This document shows, piece by piece, positions 1 to 8,228 of a stretch of 64,000 nucleotides of DNA. This DNA is from an uncultured Allorhizobium sp. GTDB lineage: Bacteria; Pseudomonadota; Alphaproteobacteria; Rhizobiales; Rhizobiaceae. The notes below the pieces were generated by a model, which had not been told where the DNA came from, did not search any database, and saw only the letters and a list, made by a program, of their open reading frames with translations. How positions within the stretch are numbered: the first letter of the stretch is position 1; each line of letters begins with the position of its first letter. The stretch covers positions 2,061,001 through 2,125,000 of the forward strand of contig OY288189.1 of the NCBI GenBank assembly GCA_958439205.1, written 5' to 3'. Both the position numbers and the translations under genes were made by a program.

Positions 1-898
1 TCGCCGCCCAATAAGCGCTGCCGTTCATGGTGACGAAGTGCAAGCCGATCTGCAGAGGGATGCGGTCACCATTGTACTGGGCCTCGAAGGCTGACTTGAA
101 AGCCTTGTAGCTGCGCTCGGCGAATTCATCGCCCTTCGACGGATGGTCGATACCGGCCGAATGGCGGATGAAGAGATTGTAGTCCATGGCGATGATGCGC
201 CGTGCCTTCGGTCCCTCCGGGATGAGCGGCAGGCCGAAGCGGGCAAGCCCGCCTTTCCTGACCGGCAGCGCCGGGTCATGGGTCACCACGCTCGCATCGT
301 AGCGGAAGCCATGCTCGCGCTCGGCCTGGAACAGGCTGTCGGGGGCGGAGAGATAAGGCGCGCGAAAGCCGGTGATGTCGTTCCTGACGAAGTTCGCCCA
401 GTCCTTTGGCTCGCGATCGCTAAGGCCATTGTCCTTCCAGGCGTTCAGCAGAACCCGGTCGAAGGTCTGAAATTCCGTCAGCCACTCGGCCTTCGTCCAG
501 TCCTTGCCGTCGAAGTGTCCGCAGGTGTGGCTGGCGATTTCGTGACCTTCGTTTCTGGCGTTCCAGATGTGGTCGAGCCTGACCGCAACCTCGTTCGCAT
601 CCGTCGCAAAACCGATGTTCGAGCGGCCGGCCTTGATGCCCGGCGCCTTGTAGTCGCTGGCGCGGGCGCGCGGGATCAGGGTGGTGCAGGAGAGGAAATA
701 GGTGAAATGGGCATCTGCACGCTCGGCAATCGCGCGGCTTCGCGCCCAAAGCCTCACATCATGGGCACCGTCGAAGGAGACCATCAGGATCTGGCTCGGC
801 TTTGTGCCGTCACCGCCTTTTGCCGCAGGGGCAGGCTCTTGCGCGGTCGCAGTCGTGGCGGAAAGGGCAAGGGAAACGGCAATCAAAGAACGAAACAT
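1..898 (-). CDS. Polysaccharide deacetylase-like protein, C-terminus cut by window edge
   Basis: I read this frame directly on the minus strand. It opens at 898 with MFRSLIAVSLALS, a cleavable signal peptide ending near ATAQ, and stays open for 299 codons to the window edge. The mature part has a NodB-like start, QILMVSFDGAHD, then EIASHTCGHFDGKDW, a typical H-x3-H-type metal-site segment of carbohydrate esterase family 4, and GFRAPYLSAPDSLF, which matches the conserved R-x-P-[YF] motif. The family removes N-acetyl groups from amino sugars. With a signal peptide the protein should act in the periplasm or on the envelope. The substrate cannot be inferred and the 3' end is missing. It is divergent from the NnrU-like gene. 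Confidence 0.75.
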   Translation of the reverse strand, partial: MFRSLIAVSLALSATTATAQEPAPAAKGGDGTKPSQILMVSFDGAHDVRLWARSRAIAERADAHFTYFLSCTTLIPRARASDYKAPGIKAGRSNIGFATDANEVAVRLDHIWNARNEGHEIASHTCGHFDGKDWTKAEWLTEFQTFDRVLLNAWKDNGLSDREPKDWANFVRNDITGFRAPYLSAPDSLFQAEREHGFRYDASVVTHDPALPVRKGGLARFGLPLIPEGPKARRIIAMDYNLFIRHSAGIDHPSKGDEFAERSYKAFKSAFEAQYNGDRIPLQIGLHFVTMNGSAYWAA

Positions 899-1027
899 CA
901 GCAAACACCCGGCAATCAATTCGGTGTGTTGCCTCCCATCCAAATGCGGCGAAGCTTTGAACAGGCTGGATATTCGAACGTCAGACCAGTAAGGCTTTGG
1001 GCAACTCGACCCGAAAGGTTCTCACTC

Positions 1028-1606
1028 ATGACACTTCTCATTCTCGGCATCATCCTGTTTCTGGCCACCCATCTGATCCGCGTCGTCGCGCCCGGTTTTC
1101 GGGTCTCGATGATCGGTCGCTTCGGCGAGACCGGCTGGCGGGTCATCAACTCGGTGATGAGCCTTGTGTCGCTGGTGGTCCTGATCTGGGGCTATGCGAC
1201 AGCACCCGTCATCAATCTGTGGTTCCCGCCCATGGGCATGAACCATCTGACGACGACCTTGATGCTGTTTGCCATGATCTGTCTGGTCGCCGGCTTCCTG
1301 CCGGCCGGGCATATCGCCACCAAGACCAAGCATCCGATCGTACTGTCGATCAAGATCTGGGCTGCCGCCCACCTGCTCGCCAATGGCGACCTCGCCTCGG
1401 TTCTGCTGTTCGTGGCGCTTCTGGCCTGGGGTGTTGTTCTGCGCATCAGCTACAAGCGCCGTGTGCGGTCAGGCGAGCTTGTGCTCAAGCCCTTCGTATC
1501 GGCACGCTGGGATGCGATCGCCGTGGTCGGTGGCATCGTCGTTTGGGCCGTCATCACCATGTGGCTGCACAAACTGTTGATCGGGGTTGCGCCGCTCGCG
1601 ATGTGA
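1028..1606 (+). CDS. NnrU-family integral membrane protein
   Basis: A 192-residue hydrophobic protein starting at MTLLILGIILFLATHLIRVV. It has about five or six predicted membrane segments, and the N-terminal helix with the H-L-x-R pattern and the GWRxxxS-type segment are typical of the NnrU family (PF07298). NnrU was named from denitrification loci, but the family is widespread and most members, like this one with no nitrogen-oxide genes around it, have no proven role. The start at 1028 fits the family N-terminus; a longer upstream frame covering the divergent deacetylase gene is spurious. Confidence 0.8.
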   Translation: MTLLILGIILFLATHLIRVVAPGFRVSMIGRFGETGWRVINSVMSLVSLVVLIWGYATAPVINLWFPPMGMNHLTTTLMLFAMICLVAGFLPAGHIATKTKHPIVLSIKIWAAAHLLANGDLASVLLFVALLAWGVVLRISYKRRVRSGELVLKPFVSARWDAIAVVGGIVVWAVITMWLHKLLIGVAPLAM

Positions 1607-1714
1607 GCACTCAAGGCTTTTCGCGGTTTTCCCCTTACAAGCGGGCAAAAATCGGCTAGAAGGCCGCTCACGCATGAGACTGCATCGAAAGGCCGGCATT
1701 GTCCGGGGATATGA

Positions 1715-2386
1715 ATGGTTGATCAGAACGACAGCTTTATCCGCGAAGTGAACGAGGAGCTCCGCTCCGACCAGGTGCGCAATGCCTGGAAGCGCTACAG
1801 CCGCATCATCATAGGTGCTGCCGTGGTCATCGTCCTCGGCACGGCTGGCCATCGCCTCTGGACCCATTGGGACTCCACCCAGGCCTCGGATGCCGGCGAC
1901 AAGTTCCTTGCAGCACTGACGCTGGCCGATCAGGGCAAGCGCGATGAGGCAGAAGCCGCGTTGCAGGCGCTCGAACAGGACGGCTACGGCGCCTATGGCA
2001 TCCTCGCCCGGTTCCGTGCCGCCTCTGTTCTCGCCGAAAAGGGTGATCCGACTGGCGCCGTTGCCTCGTTCAAGACGATCGGCGATGATGCCTCAATCCC
2101 GGAAGCCGTGCGCAACACTGCTAAGGTGCGCGCCGCATGGCTGCTGGTTGATACCGGCACCTATGAGGAGGTCTCGGCCATGGTGGAAGCCATGGCGACG
2201 CCGACCAATGCCATGCGCCATGCCGCCCGCGAAGCGCTCGGTCTCGCCGCCTACAAGGCCGGCGACATGACCCGCGCCCGCGAGTGGTTCGAGCAGATCG
2301 TCGAAGACGCGGAGGCACCGCGCAATGTTGCCAACCGTGCCCAGATGCTGCTCGACAACATCAAGGCCTCCGGCAAGGCTCCGTAA
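1715..2386 (+). CDS. YfgM-like TPR membrane protein
   Basis: A 223-residue protein with a cytoplasmic N-terminus (about 1-30), one membrane segment near residues 31-48 (IIIGAAVVIVLG) and a large alpha-helical, alanine-rich domain of TPR-like repeats. This is the TPR_21/YfgM layout. YfgM in Escherichia coli is a single-pass protein that associates with the Sec translocon and periplasmic chaperones. The gene lies 36 bases before der, and the yfgM-(bamB)-der neighbourhood is conserved in proteobacteria; here no bamB lies between them. The exact role in this organism is inferred. Confidence 0.8.
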   Translation: MVDQNDSFIREVNEELRSDQVRNAWKRYSRIIIGAAVVIVLGTAGHRLWTHWDSTQASDAGDKFLAALTLADQGKRDEAEAALQALEQDGYGAYGILARFRAASVLAEKGDPTGAVASFKTIGDDASIPEAVRNTAKVRAAWLLVDTGTYEEVSAMVEAMATPTNAMRHAAREALGLAAYKAGDMTRAREWFEQIVEDAEAPRNVANRAQMLLDNIKASGKAP

Positions 2387-2422
2387 CAACAAGGCCATCA
2401 AGGCCGGAAAGCTAGCGTTCCC

Positions 2423-3850
2423 ATGAGTTTCACAGTCGCCATCGTCGGGCGCCCGAATGTCGGCAAGTCCACGCTTTTCAACCGTCTGGTCGGAAAGAAG
2501 CTGGCGCTAGTCGACGATACACCGGGTGTTACCCGCGACCGTCGGCCGGGCGATGCCAAGCTCGTGGACTTGCGCTTCACCATCATCGATACCGCCGGTC
2601 TCGAAGAGGCAGGGCCGGAGACGTTGCAAGGCCGCATGCGCGCCCAGACGGAGATGGCGATCGACGAGGCGGATCTGACGCTCTTCGTTGTCGATGCCAA
2701 GTTCGGCCTGACGCCCGTCGATCAGACGCTCGCCGAAATGCTGCGCCGTCGTGGCCGGCCCGTGGTGCTGGTCGCCAACAAGTCGGAAGCACGTGGCTCG
2801 GATGCCGGCTTCTACGATGCCTATACGCTGGGTCTCGGCGAACCGGTGCCGATCTCGGCTGAACACGGCCAGGGCATGATCGACCTGCGCGACGCGATCG
2901 TCGAGGCCATCGGCGAGGAGCGGGCATTCCCCGAGGAAGAGGACGTTGCCGAGACGGATGTCCTTCTTCCCGAAGACGGCGACCTCGAAGGCGAGGAAGA
3001 CGAGGCCGAACCGGAATATGACGAGACCAAGCCGCTGCGGGTGGCGATCGTCGGTCGCCCGAATGCCGGCAAGTCGACGCTCATCAACCGTTTCCTTGGC
3101 GAAGACCGTCTGCTGACCGGCCCAGAGGCCGGCATCACGCGCGATTCGATCTCGGTCGAGTGGGACTGGCGCGGCCGCACCATCAAGATGTTCGACACCG
3201 CCGGCATGCGCAAGAAGGCGCGCGTGCAGGAGAAGCTCGAAAAGCTCTCCGTCGCCGATGCGCTGCGCGCCATCCGCTTTGCCGAAACGGTGGTCATCGT
3301 CTTTGATGCGACCATTCCCTTCGAAAAGCAGGATCTGCAGATCGTTGACCTCTGCCTGCGCGAAGGCCGCGCCGCGGTGCTGGCCTTCAACAAGTGGGAT
3401 CTGGTCGACGACCCACAGGCCTTGTTGACTGAGCTCCGCGAAAAGACCGAACGGCTGCTGCCGCAGGCGCGCGGTATTCGCGCCGTGCCGATGTCGGGCC
3501 AGACGGGCTATGGGCTGGAAAAGCTCATGCAGAACATCATCGACACCGACAAGGTGTGGAACAAGCGCATCTCGACCGCCAAGCTCAATCGCTGGCTCGA
3601 TGCGGTGACGACCCAGCATCCGCCACCGGCTGTCTCCGGCCGTCGCCTGAAGCTGAAATACATGACGCAGGTGAAGGCCCGCCCGCCGGCCTTCATGATT
3701 TCCTGCACACGCCCCGATGCGCTGCCCGAAAGCTATGTTCGCTATCTGACCAATGGTCTGCGCGCCGATTTCGACATGCCGGGCGTGCCGATCCGCATCC
3801 ATTTCAAGGCGGGCGAGAACCCGTTCGAGGGTCGCAAGAGACGCCGCTGA
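2423..3850 (+). CDS. der: Ribosome biogenesis GTPase Der (EngA)
   Basis: A 475-residue protein with the diagnostic tandem GTPase domains. The first P-loop GRPNVGKS is at about residues 9-16, with DTAGL and NKSE downstream. An acidic linker (about 160-205) leads to a second P-loop GRPNAGKS at about 211-218, with DTAGM and NKWD. A C-terminal KH-like domain ends in a basic tail GRKRRR. Der is an essential GTPase acting in maturation of the 50S ribosomal subunit. All G motifs are intact and the length is normal. It is probably co-transcribed with the upstream YfgM-like gene and converges with the glycosyltransferase gene 10 bases away. Confidence 0.97.
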   Translation: MSFTVAIVGRPNVGKSTLFNRLVGKKLALVDDTPGVTRDRRPGDAKLVDLRFTIIDTAGLEEAGPETLQGRMRAQTEMAIDEADLTLFVVDAKFGLTPVDQTLAEMLRRRGRPVVLVANKSEARGSDAGFYDAYTLGLGEPVPISAEHGQGMIDLRDAIVEAIGEERAFPEEEDVAETDVLLPEDGDLEGEEDEAEPEYDETKPLRVAIVGRPNAGKSTLINRFLGEDRLLTGPEAGITRDSISVEWDWRGRTIKMFDTAGMRKKARVQEKLEKLSVADALRAIRFAETVVIVFDATIPFEKQDLQIVDLCLREGRAAVLAFNKWDLVDDPQALLTELREKTERLLPQARGIRAVPMSGQTGYGLEKLMQNIIDTDKVWNKRISTAKLNRWLDAVTTQHPPPAVSGRRLKLKYMTQVKARPPAFMISCTRPDALPESYVRYLTNGLRADFDMPGVPIRIHFKAGENPFEGRKRRR

Positions 3851-3860
3851 TTTCAGCGGC

Positions 3861-4955
3861 TCATTCGGTGGCAGGACGTCCGTGGGCGTCCAGCTCTGCC
3901 GGGCGAGTTCCGAAGCGCTGCCTGAGGCCCCGTTTGCGGCGCTGCTCCTTGGCTTCCACGACATTGTCGAAGAACTGCTCGGTCGCCGATTCCCAGGAAT
4001 AGGTTTCGGCCAACCTGCGGGCGGACGCCGGCGATGCCTGTAGCGCTGCGATGCAGGCGATCTGCAGGTCGTGATCGAGCGCGCCGGCGTTTGAACCGGC
4101 CGGAATGATGTCGATCGGGCCGGTCACGGGGTAGCCAGCCACAGGAACACCCGAGGCCAGCGCTTCCAGGATCGTGTTGCCGAAGGTGTCCGTCTTTGAC
4201 GGGAAGACGAAGACATCAGCTTCCGCATAGGCGCGGGCGAGATCTTCACCATGCTTCACACCGGTGAACAGCACGTCCGGATAGCGCGCCTGCAGGTCGG
4301 CCCGTGCCGGGCCATCCCCCACCACCACCTTCGAGCCGGGCAGATCAAGATCGAGGAAGGCCGGCAGGTTCTTTTCGACCGCCACACGGCCGACCGTCAT
4401 GAAGATCGGGCGGGCAAGGCCGAAGGGTTTTTCCGACTTTTCGCGCGGGTGAAAATGGGCAGTGTCGATGCCGCGGCTCCAGAGGCAGAGATTGTTGATG
4501 CCACGCGCTGAAAGCTCCCGGCGCAGGCTCTCCGTCGCCACCATGCAAGCGCCGCCGCGATTGTGGAACCAGCGGACAAAGGCATAGAGCCAGGAGAGTG
4601 GTACAGGCAGGCGGGCCGCCACATATTCCGGAAAGCGCGTATGATAGGTGGTGGAGAAGGGGCGCTTGTTGCGGATGCACCAGTGGCGCGCCATCAGGCC
4701 GAGCGGTCCCTCCGTCGCGATATGCACATAGTCCGGCTGCTGGGCTTCGATCATCCGGCCGATGCGGCCGGGCGAGGCGAGGGACAGCCGGATCTCCGGA
4801 TAGGTCGGCATCGGAATGCTGCGGAAGGGCTCGGGCGTGATCATCGAGACCTCGACGCCCAGCTTCTTCAGCTCGCGATTGGTGGTCTCGATGGATCGGA
4901 CGACCCCGTTCACCTGCGGGTGCCAGGCATCGGTTACGATGGTCAGTTTCGGCAT
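3861..4955 (-). CDS. GT4-type glycosyltransferase
   Basis: About 364 residues from MPKLTIVTDAWHPQVNGVVR. This start is preferred over an upstream in-frame one (5006) because GAGGGCGG sits just before it. The Rossmann-like N-terminal half carries the GT4 acceptor-site loop (PQVNGVV). The C-terminal half has FMTVGRVAVEKN, VVVGDGPARADL, a segment reading FPSKTDTFGNTILEALA (the E-x7-E region that binds the nucleotide sugar) and GVPVAGYPV. There is no membrane segment. Related rhizobial enzymes glycosylate diacylglycerol under phosphate stress, but that substrate is only a guess here because no phosphate-regulated neighbour is visible. Confidence 0.85.
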   Translation of the reverse strand: MPKLTIVTDAWHPQVNGVVRSIETTNRELKKLGVEVSMITPEPFRSIPMPTYPEIRLSLASPGRIGRMIEAQQPDYVHIATEGPLGLMARHWCIRNKRPFSTTYHTRFPEYVAARLPVPLSWLYAFVRWFHNRGGACMVATESLRRELSARGINNLCLWSRGIDTAHFHPREKSEKPFGLARPIFMTVGRVAVEKNLPAFLDLDLPGSKVVVGDGPARADLQARYPDVLFTGVKHGEDLARAYAEADVFVFPSKTDTFGNTILEALASGVPVAGYPVTGPIDIIPAGSNAGALDHDLQIACIAALQASPASARRLAETYSWESATEQFFDNVVEAKEQRRKRGLRQRFGTRPAELDAHGRPATE

Positions 4956-5148
4956 GGCGCGTCCGCCCTCATCCGAACGGCCGCCGGAGCGGCGATTCTG
5001 CTTCACAAGCTCTGCACGCCTTATCGAAGCGGAACATTACAGCTTGATGTCAGTCGGGGGACCGCCCCCCGTTTGACATTACCGGCACAAGTCGGTTGCC
5101 TAGGGGCTGACGCCCATCGAGATCGATTCCCGCCGAAGGACCCGCCCC

Positions 5149-6807
5149 ATGACCAAAGCTCCCGCCAAGGCCGCCCACGCCAAAACTGCCGACTGGTGGC
5201 GGGGCGCCGTGATCTACCAGGTCTATCCGCGCTCCTTCCAGGATACGGATGGCGATGGCATCGGCGACATCAAGGGCATCATCCAGCGTCTGCCTTACAT
5301 CGCAGCGCTTGGGGTGGACGCGATCTGGCTTTCGCCCTTCTTCACCTCGCCGCAGGCCGACATGGGCTATGACGTATCCGACTATTGCGACGTCGACCCG
5401 ATGTTCGGCTCGCTCAACGACTTCGATGCGATGATGAAAGAGGCCAAGCGTCTTGGCCTCAAGGTGATCATCGACCAGGTGATCTCGCACACCTCCGACC
5501 AGCATCCCTGGTTCAAGGAAAGCCGGGCGAGCCGCGACAATGCCAAGGCCGACTGGTTCGTCTGGGCCGCAGCCAAGCCCGATGGCACGGCGCCGAACAA
5601 CTGGCTTTCCGTCTTTGGCGGCCCCGCCTGGGAATGGGACGGCGTGCGCAAGCAATATTACATGCACAATTTCCTCGCCTCACAGCCGGATCTCAACTTC
5701 CACAATCGCGAGGTCCAGGACGCAGTGCTCGATGCCGTGAAGTTCTGGCTCGATCGCGGCGTCGACGGCTTCCGTCTCGATACGGTCAACTACTATTTCC
5801 ACGACAAGGAGCTGCGGGACAATCCGCCCCATGCGCCCGACAGCGACGATGCCGGCCTCGATGCACCCGACGTCAACCCTTACGGTATGCAGAGCCACCT
5901 CTATGACAAGACCCAGCCGGAGAATATCGAGTTTCTCAAGCGTTTCCGGGCACTGCTTGACCAGTATCCGGATCGCACGACGGTGGGCGAAGTCGGGGAC
6001 GGAGCCCGCTCGCTGAAGACAGTGGCTGCCTATACCTCCGGCGGCGACAAGCTGCATATGTGCTACACTTTCGACCTGCTCGGACCCGACTTCACGCCGA
6101 GCCATATCCGCCACTGCGTCGAGAGTTTTCAGAAACAGGTGAAGGATGGCTGGGTCTGCTGGGCCTTTTCCAACCATGATGTCACGCGGCATGTGAGCCG
6201 CTTCGTCCAGCAGCCGCAGGAACGCGAAGCCGTTGCCCGGTTGGCGATCTCAGTGCTCTCGACCCTGCGTGGCTCGATCTGCCTCTATCAGGGCGAGGAA
6301 CTGGGCTTGCCAGAGGCGGAGCTTTCCTTCGAGGATCTGCGCGACCCCTATGGCATTCGCTTCTGGCCAGCCTTCAAGGGTCGCGACGGGTGCCGCACAC
6401 CAATGGTCTGGGACAAGAGCAAGGACCAGGCCGGCTTCTCGACGGCGAAGCCCTGGCTGCCGGTGTCGGCTGAGCATCAGGCGCTGGCCGTGGATGCGCA
6501 GGAAGCCGACGCGGCTTCGGTGCTTGCCCACTACCGGGCGACACTTGCCTTCCGCAAGGCGCATCCGGCCCTTGTTGACGGCGACATGGAGTTCCTGGCG
6601 ACCAATGAGGACGTGCTGGCCTTCACCCGTTCCAAGGGTGAGCAACGGCTGCTCTTCGTCTTCAATCTCCGCCGCGGCCCGCAGGAGATCTCGGTTCCGG
6701 CAGGCCTGAAGGTCAAGGAAAGCATCTTGATGCCCGGCCTGTCCGGGCGGCAGGCGGGAAGCGAAATCCATCTCGGGCCGCTCGACGGCTTCTGCGCGAG
6801 GCTGTAA
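5149..6807 (+). CDS. aglA: Alpha-glucosidase (GH13 family)
   Basis: A 552-residue cytosolic GH13 glycosidase, with no signal peptide, that hydrolyses terminal alpha-glucosidic bonds of maltose- or sucrose-type sugars. Seen in order: GAVIYQVYPRSF at the N-terminus, DAIWLSPFF, DQVISHTSDQHPWF, GFRLDTVNYYF with the likely nucleophile Asp211, VGEVGD with the likely acid/base Glu281, and FSNHDVTRH with Asp344. This is the complete catalytic triad. The length matches rhizobial AglA. In Sinorhizobium aglA sits among aglEFGAK transport genes; here no sugar transporter adjoins it. The only coupled neighbour is an acetyltransferase four bases downstream. The symbol rests on similarity. Confidence 0.9.
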   Translation: MTKAPAKAAHAKTADWWRGAVIYQVYPRSFQDTDGDGIGDIKGIIQRLPYIAALGVDAIWLSPFFTSPQADMGYDVSDYCDVDPMFGSLNDFDAMMKEAKRLGLKVIIDQVISHTSDQHPWFKESRASRDNAKADWFVWAAAKPDGTAPNNWLSVFGGPAWEWDGVRKQYYMHNFLASQPDLNFHNREVQDAVLDAVKFWLDRGVDGFRLDTVNYYFHDKELRDNPPHAPDSDDAGLDAPDVNPYGMQSHLYDKTQPENIEFLKRFRALLDQYPDRTTVGEVGDGARSLKTVAAYTSGGDKLHMCYTFDLLGPDFTPSHIRHCVESFQKQVKDGWVCWAFSNHDVTRHVSRFVQQPQEREAVARLAISVLSTLRGSICLYQGEELGLPEAELSFEDLRDPYGIRFWPAFKGRDGCRTPMVWDKSKDQAGFSTAKPWLPVSAEHQALAVDAQEADAASVLAHYRATLAFRKAHPALVDGDMEFLATNEDVLAFTRSKGEQRLLFVFNLRRGPQEISVPAGLKVKESILMPGLSGRQAGSEIHLGPLDGFCARL

Positions 6808-6811
6808 CGCG

Positions 6812-7264
6812 ATGACGGCGCTGGCTGCGAGGGCTGCGACAGCGGACGATCTCGGCGCCTGGGCGGGGCTGCGCCACCAGCTCTGGCCCCATCTTTCCCT
6901 GGAAGAGCACGAGGCAGAGATCGTCGACGCGCTGGCGCAGTCGCAGAGGCTGATCGCCTTCCTGTGCGTGACACCTGATGGGACTGTGGTCGGTCTTGCG
7001 GAGGCGATTATCCGCTCCGACTATGTCAATGGCTGCGAAACCTCGCCGGTGGCCTTTCTCGAAGGCATCGTGGTCGATCCCGCAATGCGGCGACAGGGCG
7101 TTGCCGGCCTGCTGGTTACGGCCGTCAGCGACTGGGCCCGGTCAAAGGGCTTGAGCGAACTCGCCTCGGATGCGGATGTCGACAACACGGTGTCGCACGC
7201 CATGCATGCGACACTGGGTTTCGAGGAAACGCAGCGGGTCGTTTACTTCCGAAGAACGCTCTGA
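6812..7264 (+). CDS. GNAT acetyltransferase resembling aminoglycoside 6'-N-acetyltransferase
   Basis: A 150-residue single-domain GNAT protein starting four bases after the alpha-glucosidase stop, so probably co-transcribed. Several blocks match the AAC(6') subgroup as I know it: RHQLWPHLSLEEHEAE near residues 21-36, RSDYVNGCETSPVAFLEG at about 68-85, the acetyl-CoA loop DPAMRRQGVA at about 89-98, ELASDADVDN at about 116-125, and the C-terminal HATLGFEETQRVVYFRR. AAC(6') enzymes acetylate the 6'-amino group of aminoglycosides. Chromosomal members can be cryptic or have another physiological substrate, so resistance is not assured. Confidence 0.82.
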   Translation: MTALAARAATADDLGAWAGLRHQLWPHLSLEEHEAEIVDALAQSQRLIAFLCVTPDGTVVGLAEAIIRSDYVNGCETSPVAFLEGIVVDPAMRRQGVAGLLVTAVSDWARSKGLSELASDADVDNTVSHAMHATLGFEETQRVVYFRRTL

Positions 7265-7268
7265 CCGC

Positions 7269-8057
7269 TCACATGCCGTCGTCGGGAATGTTCAGCACAT
7301 GGCCGCAGGCCTTGCAGTGCACGGCATCCGCGTCGTGGCGCTGCAGCCCGCACTCAGGGCAGGGGAAGCTGACCTTATAGGGCCGGACGATCGCCTGGGC
7401 GAGGCGCACGAAGAGCGAGATGCCGATGATCATGGTGACGATCGAGGTCAGCTTGCCCGAGATGCCGGGCAGGGTGATGTCGCCGAAGCCTGTCGTCGTG
7501 ACCGTGGCTACGGTGAAATAGAGCGCATCGATGAAGCCGGTGCCGGCATCTTCGGCATAGAAGAAGAAGGTGTAAACGAAGCCCGTCACCAGGAAGAGGA
7601 AGACGAAGAGATTGATGAAGGCGGTGACGACATCCGTCTGCTCCTTCAGGCCAAGCCGGTTCAGCATCAGCTTGAAGACCGGCCGCTGTGCCACCGCCCA
7701 GATGCGCGCAACGCGCAGGAAGGCGAAGTTGAACAGGAGATGCGGGAAGAGCAGCGTGCCGAGCACGAAGAGGTCGACCCAGGTCATCGGTCGCATCAGA
7801 AAACCGCGCGTCGTGCGCGATGCACCCCACTGGGCCAGCATCTCGACCGCAATCCAGGCGGCGATGGCGTAGTCCAGAATGAGATAGCTCGGCCGGTCTC
7901 GAATATAGGGGCCGGCGAGGAAGAAGCCGATGATCGCGAGATCGATCACCATCAGCGCGAACTGGAAGCGGATGGCGGCGGTGTCGCGGCCGTAATAGAG
8001 CCGGGCGAGGTGCTGGCGGAGGGTTTTGGATGGAGTGCTTTCAGTCTGGGATGCCAT
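7269..8057 (-). CDS. Potassium-selective ion channel with C-terminal zinc ribbon
   Basis: A 262-residue membrane protein with a voltage-gated-channel-like layout. Hydrophobic segments lie at about 33-50, 60-78, 92-112 and 145-168, with an Arg-containing stretch (RVARIW) that is a poor S4. A pore loop carries the potassium filter TTGFGD at 188-193, followed by a final helix at about 203-222. The C-terminus is unusual: CPEC at 233-236 and CKAC at 248-251 make a four-cysteine zinc ribbon facing the cytoplasm, probably a regulatory module. The gene starts nine bases after the stop of a yoeB relic. It converges with the AAC(6')-like gene with only four bases between. Confidence 0.85.
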   Translation of the reverse strand: MASQTESTPSKTLRQHLARLYYGRDTAAIRFQFALMVIDLAIIGFFLAGPYIRDRPSYLILDYAIAAWIAVEMLAQWGASRTTRGFLMRPMTWVDLFVLGTLLFPHLLFNFAFLRVARIWAVAQRPVFKLMLNRLGLKEQTDVVTAFINLFVFLFLVTGFVYTFFFYAEDAGTGFIDALYFTVATVTTTGFGDITLPGISGKLTSIVTMIIGISLFVRLAQAIVRPYKVSFPCPECGLQRHDADAVHCKACGHVLNIPDDGM

Positions 8058-8066
8058 AGAGCCTCG

Positions 8067-8228
8067 TCAGTCGTGGTGGCGGCATTGCTGCGGGATGACC
8101 AGTGTCTGGTCTTCGTCCTTGCCGACAACGGCGTAGACGATCCGGTGTTCCTAGGTGATGCGGCGGGACCACATGCTCTTTATCGTGGCTTTCAATGGCT
8201 CCGGCTTGCCGATGCCCTCTGCCAATCC
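8067..8228 (-). pseudogene. Degenerate YoeB-type toxin fragment with in-frame amber stop
   Basis: The stretch between adenine deaminase and the channel gene translates on the minus strand to GIGKPEPLKATIKSMWSRRIT, a TAG stop at 8151-8153, then EHRIVYAVVGKDEDQTLVIP and QQCRHHD followed by TGA. This lines up with the C-terminal half of YoeB toxins (E. coli: GKPEPLK, FWSRRITEEHRLVYAV, CRYHY). The amber codon falls where YoeB has the Glu of ITEEH and needs only one base change. The N-terminal half is gone: the frame is closed just upstream and abuts the ade stop codon. No yefM antitoxin is visible. It is a dead toxin remnant. Confidence 0.85.

Noticed and set aside
2507..3964. Long open frame antisense to der
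   Set aside because: Shadow of der, which has all GTPase motifs.
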